Of a stretch of 5,932 nucleotides of DNA, positions 1 to 4,709 are shown in pieces (position 1 is the first letter of the stretch; every line of letters begins with the position of its first letter). Origin of the DNA: Deltaproteobacteria bacterium (lineage in GTDB: Bacteria; Desulfobacterota_D; UBA1144; Nemesobacterales; N074bin48); the NCBI GenBank assembly GCA_004356685.1, contig SMWS01000064.1:1-5932 (forward strand). The letters are read 5' to 3'. A program made the translations under genes and the position numbers. The notes beneath the pieces are model-generated. The model worked only from the letters and a program-made list of their open reading frames with translations, did not search any database and was not told the DNA's origin.

Positions 1-154
1 AAGACAAGCCTACAACGATGAGGTTTTAAATTTAAATAACAAAACTGAGATGTTTCCAACAAATATCATTGCCAGCATGTTTAAATTTGAGCAGGCTGAA
101 TTTTTTGAAATTGAAGATATCACACAAAAAGAAGTTCCAAAGGTGCAGTTCTAA
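1..154 (+). CDS. lemA: LemA family protein, C-terminal fragment
   Basis: The frame is open from base 2 and ends at TAA 152-154, giving the last 50 residues of a protein whose 5' end lies off the left edge. The visible part begins RQAYNDEVLNLNN, then has FPTNIIASMFKF and ends KEVPKVQF. This matches the conserved C-terminus of LemA proteins, where an R-x-x-Y-N helix is followed by a P-x-N-x-I-A-x-x-F-x-F segment, an acidic E-x-F-E stretch and a short tail ending P-K-V-x-F. LemA proteins are small, with an N-terminal membrane helix and a helical-bundle domain; their function is poorly defined. The N-terminal helix is not in view. The gene shows no link in function to the rest of the window. Family assignment is from memory of the motif pattern; length and start cannot be judged. 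Confidence 0.85.
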   Translation, partial: RQAYNDEVLNLNNKTEMFPTNIIASMFKFEQAEFFEIEDITQKEVPKVQF

Positions 155-321
155 CCTATAATCTAGTGCTAAAAACAGTTTAATAGAATGAACAATTAGC
201 TCAATGACCTGTAGTTGAATTGATTAAATAAGAATTAGCTGATCAGTACTTTATTATCTTAATCTGCCTGTATTATGTCCTTAAATCATTCTTTTTTTAT
301 AATACTATTAAACTATATTTG

Positions 322-350
322 TTGACAGTATATTACTTATGTAATATACT
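322..350 (+). promoter_or_regulatory. Predicted sigma-70-type promoter of the pilin gene
   Basis: A perfect -35 hexamer TTGACA (322-327) is followed by a 17-base spacer and TATACT (345-350), which matches the TATAAT consensus at 5 of 6 positions. Start of transcription would fall near 356-358, leaving a leader of about 78 bases before the pilin start codon. The spacer is almost filled by an inverted repeat, and the predicted start site lies inside a second palindrome, so this promoter looks built for repression or another form of control. The call rests on consensus only. Confidence 0.7.
327..350. repeat. Perfect 10-base inverted repeat inside the pilin promoter
   Basis: AGTATATTAC (327-336) and GTAATATACT (341-350) are exact reverse complements around a 4-base centre, TTAT. 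The repeat spans from the last base of the -35 to the last base of the -10. It lies upstream of the predicted transcription start, so it would act as a DNA site rather than as an RNA hairpin. A dimeric DNA-binding regulator is the simplest reading; which family is unknown. Confidence 0.6.
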
Positions 351-381
351 AATACTTAAGTATTATGGTATACTTAAGTAT
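350..381. repeat. Two tandem CTTAAG-centred palindromes, operator-like
   Basis: TAATACTTAAGTATTA (350-365) is a perfect 16-base palindrome and ATACTTAAGTAT (370-381) a perfect 12-base one. The two are part of a 16-base direct repeat (352-367 and 370-385) with an 18-base period. The first covers the predicted transcription start and the second follows immediately, a placement typical of repressor operators. The AT-rich base composition makes short palindromes common by chance, but two identical copies in register next to a third inverted repeat is less easily dismissed. Confidence 0.55.
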
Positions 382-420
382 TATGACTTTGCATGAATAT
401 TATATTATTCTGTAGTACTT

Positions 421-427
421 TGGAGGT
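421..427 (+). promoter_or_regulatory. Ribosome binding site that fixes the pilin start
   Basis: TGGAGGT lies 7 bases before ATG 435-437. It selects this codon over an in-frame ATG at 393. The earlier start has no such site and would put 14 extra residues before the six-residue prepilin leader. Confidence 0.8.
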
Positions 428-434
428 ATATTAT

Positions 435-1001
435 ATGAAAAATCAAAGCGGATATACCCTAATTGAGTTATTAGTTTCAGCAGCAATTATAGGAATATTA
501 CTGGCCATTGCGATTCCAAATTTACTAAGAGCAAGGATATCCTCGAATGAAGCAAATGCGAGGAAAGCTGTGCAGGTACTTAGAGATGCAGAAGCACTTT
601 ACTTTATTCAAGACCTAGATGGTGATGGTATAGATAATTATTCTAACCTAATTGGAGATCTTAGTACAACAAAATCACTGCGTTGTCCTTTAGCACCCTG
701 CGTAGAGGAGGATTCAACAATTGATGACACATTTGAAGGTGCAGTTGCTACTGGAGCAACCGCAATATGCAGTGATAAAAAAGCCGGGTATTGTTTTCAG
801 TTTGCAGATGATGAAATTGGTTCTACTGATCTAGATTTCGATTTTGGATGGAAAGCGTCAGCGGCAAGTGTTAATGTTACTGGTAGAAAAGATTTTGCTG
901 TATATGGCGATAGTACAATTCGTTGTTCTTTGTCCACTGGCGCGACTAACACTGCAGGTACTTTTCAAGCTGATAGAAATTCTCCAGGGTGTGATGGCTA
1001 G
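435..1001 (+). CDS. Type IV pilin-like protein (prepilin N-terminal methylation domain)
   Basis: The 188-residue product begins MKNQSG followed by YTLIELL, the prepilin peptidase site, with cleavage expected after Gly6. The essential Glu at mature position 5 (E11), the hydrophobic helix to about residue 28 and the conserved Pro at mature position 22 (P28) are present. It should be inserted in the inner membrane, cut and N-methylated by a PilD-type enzyme, and assembled into a pilus or pseudopilus. Mature residue 1 is Tyr rather than the usual Phe. After the helix comes DLDGDGIDNY (60-69), which resembles a calcium-binding loop, then a globular region with six cysteines (84, 89, 112, 120, 164, 186) that could make three disulfides. 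FGWKA (137-141) and GRKDFAVYGD (150-159) recur in a group of pilin-like proteins from environmental bacteria, by my recollection. No assembly genes are nearby, so major pilin, minor pilin or secretion pseudopilin cannot be told apart. It converges on the permease gene with 14 bases between the stops. Confidence 0.88.
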   Translation: MKNQSGYTLIELLVSAAIIGILLAIAIPNLLRARISSNEANARKAVQVLRDAEALYFIQDLDGDGIDNYSNLIGDLSTTKSLRCPLAPCVEEDSTIDDTFEGAVATGATAICSDKKAGYCFQFADDEIGSTDLDFDFGWKASAASVNVTGRKDFAVYGDSTIRCSLSTGATNTAGTFQADRNSPGCDG

Positions 1002-1015
1002 TAATATATCCTTTT

Positions 1016-2017
1016 TTAAATTATAACTTCTTTTTTACTTCCAATAAGCAACCATAAGAAAAATATCCCGCCAATGCAAGCTGTAACTATACCAACGGGT
1101 ATTTCAACAGGGGAAATTATAGTTCTTGAAATTGTATCTGTAATAGTAAGGAAAGATGCACCTAATAAAAATGAACATGGTACTAATAATCTATTATCAA
1201 CACCTATAGTAATTCGGAGAATATGAGGTATAAAAAGACCTATAAATCCTATCGGGCCTGTAACTGATATTACAGAGGCTGCGGCAAGGGATGTTGCAAA
1301 GTAAATTTTCATTTCCATTTTTTTAATATTTAGTCCCAGAGATGAGGCAACATCATTTCCGAGGGAATGGATGTTCATATCTTTTGTCATAGATAACATA
1401 ATCAAACATGCCGGTATAGATAGCAAAGCTGTTTTCCAAACCAATGAAAAACCTATTATATCCAAGCTTCCCATAATCCACTTCATTGTTTGAAGTGACT
1501 CGGTAAATTCGGAAAAGAATTGAATAAATAGTATAAAGGCGGAAAATAAAAAGTTCATAACGACACCTGCAAGAAGAAGTCTGCCGGTGGCTACAACTCC
1601 ATTAACCTTGGAAACTGAATATACAAAAAGAATTGTTACTATCGAAAATACAAATGAAAAAACCGATATAATAGAAAATCCTATAATACTTTGTGTTAAA
1701 CCTAAACGAATAGCTACAAGCGCCCCTAAAGATGCCCCTCCAGACACTCCAAGTGTAAATGGAGAGGCCAGTGGATTTCTGAACATAGCCTGAAGAGCAG
1801 CTCCACAAACTGCTAAAGTCCCACCCGCAATGCTGGCCATTAATATCCTGGGAAGTCTTATTCCAAAAAATACTTTTCTTTCAATATCACTAAAGGAATT
1901 AAAGTCTTTAAACAAATTTAGTTCATAAGTTCCGGCAGATAAGCTAAACAGCAATACAGCTAGCCAAATAACAGAAAGGATAAAACACACTAAGATCAAT
2001 TTCTTTTTAAGAGTCAT
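1016..2017 (-). CDS. btuC: BtuC-type ABC permease (FecCD family), probable cobalamin importer
   Basis: This 333-residue polytopic membrane protein has normal length for the FecCD/BtuC family, whose dimers form the inner-membrane channel of class II ABC importers with about ten helices per subunit. Family landmarks in order: RLPRIL (54-59), the segment from GGTLAVCGAALQ to RNPLASPFTLG (65-90), WIMGSL (180-185), the coupling-loop motif TGPIGFIGLFIPHILR (253-268) that contacts the ATPase, and EIPVGIVTACIGGIFFLWLL (305-324). The last motif usually has Pro before FF; here it is Ile. It is the last gene of the operon, 27 bases after the ATPase. Its start has no clear Shine-Dalgarno, so translation may depend on coupling or on a weak site. 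Permeases of this family also import siderophores and heme; cobalamin is inferred from the neighbouring binding proteins. Confidence 0.85.
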   Translation of the reverse strand: MTLKKKLILVCFILSVIWLAVLLFSLSAGTYELNLFKDFNSFSDIERKVFFGIRLPRILMASIAGGTLAVCGAALQAMFRNPLASPFTLGVSGGASLGALVAIRLGLTQSIIGFSIISVFSFVFSIVTILFVYSVSKVNGVVATGRLLLAGVVMNFLFSAFILFIQFFSEFTESLQTMKWIMGSLDIIGFSLVWKTALLSIPACLIMLSMTKDMNIHSLGNDVASSLGLNIKKMEMKIYFATSLAAASVISVTGPIGFIGLFIPHILRITIGVDNRLLVPCSFLLGASFLTITDTISRTIISPVEIPVGIVTACIGGIFFLWLLIGSKKEVII

Positions 2018-2044
2018 GATTGTTTCTTGTAACGGAGTTAGAGT

Positions 2045-2824
2045 TTAATTTAGAGTGTTTGCACTGATTAATATATTATCGCCATCCTTAAATATTCGTA
2101 CATCAGTTTCATATATTTCTGAAAGGTTAGATTCATTTATTACGTCTGAAGATTTTCCTGATGCAAATATTTCTCCGTCTTTTAGAAGAACAGTGCTTCC
2201 AAACTTGATCAATAAAGAGCTTATGTCATGTGTTGCAATAATAATACTCATGCCCATTTCGTCTATTAACTTTTTTATGGTTCTATATATTTGCGATTTA
2301 TGTTTAAGATCAAGAAAGGTCCCGGGTTCATCGAGGATCATAACTTCAGGTTCTTGTGCGATAGCTCTCGCTAGAGATACCATCTGTTTTTCTCCACCGG
2401 AAATCTTGTTTATTAGCCTGTCCTTAAGATGAGAAATTCCAACTATATCCATTGATTTTTCAGCTATTTGAAAATCTGAGTCTCTTTCAAATTCAAATCT
2501 TCCAATATATGGTGATCTTCCTAAGAGAACTACTTCTTTTACTGTAAACGGGAAGGCAAATACCGGTTCTTGCGAAACATACGCTATTTTCATAGCAATA
2601 TCTCTTCTTTGTATTTTTTTAATCTCTATATCATTGAACAAAACGTTTCCAGTATCCGGATTAAGTATTCCGCATAGAATTTTAAGAAGTGTTGATTTGC
2701 CGACTCCATTTGCACCAATAATTAAAGTTAGTTCTGATTTGGGAATAAGAAGATTGATATTCCTTATTACTATTTCATTAGAATATGAAAAGTTAACTTT
2801 ATCAGCCTTTATAACATAGTTCAT
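2045..2824 (-). CDS. btuD: BtuD-type ABC transporter ATPase, probable cobalamin importer
   Basis: The 259-residue protein is a complete ABC ATPase that would power import through the permease encoded just downstream. Visible motifs: Walker A GANGVGKST (37-45; the family usually has Pro at the second position), Q-loop Gln85 in AYVSQE, signature SGGEKQ (142-147), Walker B MILDEP (162-167), D-loop FLD (170-172) and switch His199 in IATHD. LLGRSPYIGRF (100-110) is typical of the FecE/BtuD/FhuC subgroup. All catalytic residues are intact. The ATG follows the btuF stop by 5 bases. The nearest GGAG is about 14 bases upstream, inside the end of btuF, which suggests translational coupling. Assignment to the iron-siderophore/B12 ATPase family is firm; the B12 substrate is inferred from context. 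Confidence 0.88.
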   Translation of the reverse strand: MNYVIKADKVNFSYSNEIVIRNINLLIPKSELTLIIGANGVGKSTLLKILCGILNPDTGNVLFNDIEIKKIQRRDIAMKIAYVSQEPVFAFPFTVKEVVLLGRSPYIGRFEFERDSDFQIAEKSMDIVGISHLKDRLINKISGGEKQMVSLARAIAQEPEVMILDEPGTFLDLKHKSQIYRTIKKLIDEMGMSIIIATHDISSLLIKFGSTVLLKDGEIFASGKSSDVINESNLSEIYETDVRIFKDGDNILISANTLN

Positions 2825-2829
2825 AATAC

Positions 2830-3696
2830 TTAAAATATCTCCGGGTGAATTATTGAAGCAAGTTCCTTTACTCCATCAATTATGCGCTGGCTTGGGTGTA
2901 GAATTGCAGTGCTGGAAATAATTTTTACCTGATTGTTTTTTATAGCCCTGGCCTCATTAAGCATTGACCAAACCTCTAGAATTTCTTTTTCTTTGTCTGT
3001 TTTTGCGTGGTTAATTTCTATAATAATATCTGGGTCTAAGGTGAATATAGCTTCTTTAGAGATTTTTAAAGCAGTTCTTTTTTTTTCAATCACATTAATA
3101 CCGCCGCTAACTAATATCAATTCGTTAATAAAGCTTGTATTCCCGACTACATATATATCATCGAGAGTGCCTGGGTTTCGGCCAATTACACAAAGAATTT
3201 TTTTTGGTTTTAAATTAATTGTTTTGTTTCGGATTTTATTTATTTGAGTTTCAATTTCATCTTTAAGTTTTACTGATTCTTTTTGTTTGCCTAAAGCATT
3301 TCCAATTTTAAGAATAGAGTCTTTTATATGAATTATTGAAGGATTACTATCTACAGCTAAGGTTTTCAGCCCCAGGGTTCTGAATTTATCTCCGAAGATC
3401 TTATCCTGATCCGATACCATAATCACTAGGTCCGGCTTTAATATTAAGACCATTTCAAGATTAGGGTTAATCCATCCACCCACATTGGGTAACTCTTTAG
3501 CCTTGGGCGGAAAATCCGCATACATAGTTACACCTACTAATTTATCCCATGCGTCTATTCCGTATACGATTTCCGTTATGCTTGGAGAAAGAGACACAAC
3601 TCGTTTAGGATAGGTCGGTTCTGAATATGCATTTAGGCTTGAGAGTATTAATACAGATAAAAGAAAATATATAATTGTTATTTTAAAGAGTTTCAT
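2830..3696 (-). CDS. btuF: BtuF-type periplasmic cobalamin-binding protein
   Basis: I start this at ATG 3694-3696, giving 288 residues. The longer frame back to 3807 would overlap the upstream gene by 110 bases and bury the signal peptide. From this start the protein has a classic Sec signal: MKLFK, a hydrophobic core, and a likely cut after AYS near residue 25. There is no lipobox cysteine, so a soluble periplasmic protein is expected. The mature part is a class III (helical-backbone) binding protein. Similarities to E. coli BtuF include VVSLSPSITEIVYGI (33-47), VGVTMYADFPP (54-64), NPNLEMVLILKPDLVI (77-92), a GRNPG loop (172-176), LVSGGINV (195-202) and HPSQRIIDGVKELA (267-280). It should capture cobalamin and deliver it to BtuCD. 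Only one base separates its ATG from the preceding stop, and no strong Shine-Dalgarno is seen, so coupling is likely. A siderophore or heme binder is the main alternative. Confidence 0.82.
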   Translation of the reverse strand: MKLFKITIIYFLLSVLILSSLNAYSEPTYPKRVVSLSPSITEIVYGIDAWDKLVGVTMYADFPPKAKELPNVGGWINPNLEMVLILKPDLVIMVSDQDKIFGDKFRTLGLKTLAVDSNPSIIHIKDSILKIGNALGKQKESVKLKDEIETQINKIRNKTINLKPKKILCVIGRNPGTLDDIYVVGNTSFINELILVSGGINVIEKKRTALKISKEAIFTLDPDIIIEINHAKTDKEKEILEVWSMLNEARAIKNNQVKIISSTAILHPSQRIIDGVKELASIIHPEIF

Positions 3697-3697
3697 A

Positions 3698-4642
3698 TCA
3701 ACCAAGAAAATCCTGTAGATAGATATAGTTTCTATAATTAATAAATGAATTAGGCGGAATATCTCCACTAAATAAATCAGGATGTAAAATATGAGCGAGT
3801 ATTTCAATACCGGTAACTATCCTTGGGCCGGGTCTGGAAAAATATGAATTTGCATCCACAATGTATGCATGGCCTTTCCGGGTTGAAGGCAGCTTGTGCC
3901 ACTGCTCCACTGAAAGCACCATATCCATTTCATCAAGACTTTTATCAATGTCATAACCGCAAGGCATAACGATTGTAAATCTGGGTAGGCTCCTGAGCAC
4001 ATCTTCCCACTTTATCTTAAATGATGGTTCGCCCTTAATACCCAGTACAGGTTCACCCCCTGCAAGCTCTACCATTTCAGGCACCCAGTGTCCCCCTACA
4101 TATGGAGGATCAAACCACTCTAGGCAGAATACTTTAGGGTGTTCATCTTCAATCTCCAGTTTCCTTTTTATACTATCCAATCTAATGTTGAGCTTATCAC
4201 AAAGTTCTTCGGCTTCAGCTTTCTTGTTTGTTGCAACCCCCACAGTTATAAAAGACTCCAATACTTCTCCCACTGTTTTTGGCTCAAGACTTATAATATC
4301 AGGCATACTGCCAAGCGCTTTTGCGGCATCGATAACTTCATTTCCCGACACTGCACACACTTCGCACAACCCCTGGGTTATTATTATATCGGGGCTTGCT
4401 TCTTTTAGTTTTTCTAATTCTATAAGGTATGTACTTTTTCCTTGCTCTTTATTCTTTGCGACAAGCTCATCTATTTCTCTGCTGTTCAGTTCATCCGGCT
4501 TTAAAAAACTATCAATTACTCTTGGTTTTTCAGATACCTCGGGAGGGTAATCACATTCGTGTGTAATACCCACCAGGTTTTTTTCCAGACCAAGAGCATA
4601 AACAATTTCTGTAGCACTTGGCAGAAATGAACATATACGCAT
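3698..4642 (-). CDS. Leaderless cobalamin-binding-type protein (class III binding-protein fold)
   Basis: This 314-residue protein belongs to the same binding-protein superfamily as BtuF but starts directly with MRICSFLPSATEIVYALGL and has no signal peptide. It is therefore predicted cytoplasmic. Landmarks of this subgroup are HECDYPPEV (28-36), QGLCEVCAVS (90-99) with a CxxC pair, EWFDPPYVGGHWVPEM (175-190), MPCGYD (226-231) and SRPGPRIVTGIEILAHILHPDLF (269-291, key residues PGPR and HPDLF). Members are usually named cobalamin-binding protein, and their cellular role is not established to my knowledge. His28, Cys30 and the CxxC are possible metal or corrinoid ligands, which is inference. The start is secure: GGAGGT lies 7 bases upstream and no in-frame extension is needed. 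It opens the tight four-gene block, and its stop is one base from btuF. Sampled base composition is clearly richer in G+C than btuF. Confidence 0.82.
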   Translation of the reverse strand: MRICSFLPSATEIVYALGLEKNLVGITHECDYPPEVSEKPRVIDSFLKPDELNSREIDELVAKNKEQGKSTYLIELEKLKEASPDIIITQGLCEVCAVSGNEVIDAAKALGSMPDIISLEPKTVGEVLESFITVGVATNKKAEAEELCDKLNIRLDSIKRKLEIEDEHPKVFCLEWFDPPYVGGHWVPEMVELAGGEPVLGIKGEPSFKIKWEDVLRSLPRFTIVMPCGYDIDKSLDEMDMVLSVEQWHKLPSTRKGHAYIVDANSYFSRPGPRIVTGIEILAHILHPDLFSGDIPPNSFINYRNYIYLQDFLG

Positions 4643-4647
4643 CAGTT

Positions 4648-4694
4648 AGACCTCCGAATTAAAACTATTGTGAGTCTAAATAATCTGGAGGTCT
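4648..4694 (-). promoter_or_regulatory. Hairpin that sequesters the Shine-Dalgarno of the first btu-operon gene
   Basis: In the leftward transcript, AGACCUCC (from 4694 to 4687) is perfectly complementary to GGAGGUCU (4655 to 4648), which contains the ribosome binding site of the gene starting at 4642. Inside, after an A/C mismatch, GAUUA (4685-4681) pairs with UAAUU (4661-4657). Then, past a UUU bulge, AGACU (4677-4673) pairs with AGUUU (4666-4662) around a CACAAU loop. No U-run follows on either strand, so it is not an intrinsic terminator. It could hold translation off until opened by a ribosome, protein, ligand or temperature. The pairing is seen; the function is inferred. Confidence 0.5.
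4650..4655 (-). promoter_or_regulatory. Ribosome binding site of the leaderless cobalamin-binding gene
   Basis: GGAGGT on the minus strand (4655 down to 4650) sits 7 bases before ATG 4642-4640. It is the only strong Shine-Dalgarno seen among the four tightly packed btu genes, and it lies entirely within the 3' arm of the 4648-4694 hairpin. Confidence 0.8.
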
Positions 4695-4701
4695 TATTCA
4701 A
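4673..4701 (-). promoter_or_regulatory. Weak candidate sigma-70-type promoter for the btu operon
   Basis: Reading leftwards, TTGAAT (4701-4696) and TAGACT (4678-4673) are 17 bases apart, each matching the consensus at 4 of 6 positions. Transcription would begin near 4666. Such an RNA would lack the 5' arm of the hairpin and so leave the Shine-Dalgarno free, while read-through RNA from the propeller gene would have it masked. In AT-rich DNA matches of this quality are common, so confidence is low. Confidence 0.25.
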
Positions 4702-4709
4702 TTGTTTCA

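Larger units (their letters stand above)
155..434. other. AT-rich intergenic region between lemA and the pilin gene
   Basis: This 280-base gap has no credible gene. The left half (about 155-300) holds only short features: a direct repeat of AATTAGCT, an 8-base palindrome CTGATCAG and a T7 run near 292-298. The T run has no clear GC stem before it, so I do not call a lemA terminator. The right half carries the pilin promoter, the palindrome cluster and the ribosome binding site listed separately. Confidence 0.7.

Noticed and set aside
393..434. In-frame ATG at 393 as an earlier pilin start
   Set aside because: It lacks a Shine-Dalgarno and would lengthen the prepilin leader from 6 to 20 residues. 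ATG 435 has TGGAGGT 7 bases upstream and gives the standard leader.
1002..1017. Terminator between the convergent pilin and btuC genes
   Set aside because: There is a T6 run at 1012-1017, but no convincing GC-containing stem precedes it on either strand.
844..1026. 60-codon frame overlapping the pilin 3' end
   Set aside because: It is a +1-frame shadow of the pilin gene, with no ribosome binding site or recognisable family.
2822..2833. A third copy of TTAAGTATTATG, in reverse orientation, at the btuD start codon
   Set aside because: It matches 12 bases of the pilin-promoter repeat, but the palindrome half is missing and its last bases are the start codon, so chance in AT-rich DNA is the simpler explanation.
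3697..3807. Longer btuF frame starting at 3807
   Set aside because: It would overlap the upstream gene and place 37 hydrophobic, non-conserved residues before a textbook signal peptide beginning at 3696.
4648..4694. Intrinsic terminator for the propeller gene
   Set aside because: The stem is good, but no U-run follows its 3' arm in either direction. The overlap with the Shine-Dalgarno fits translational control better.
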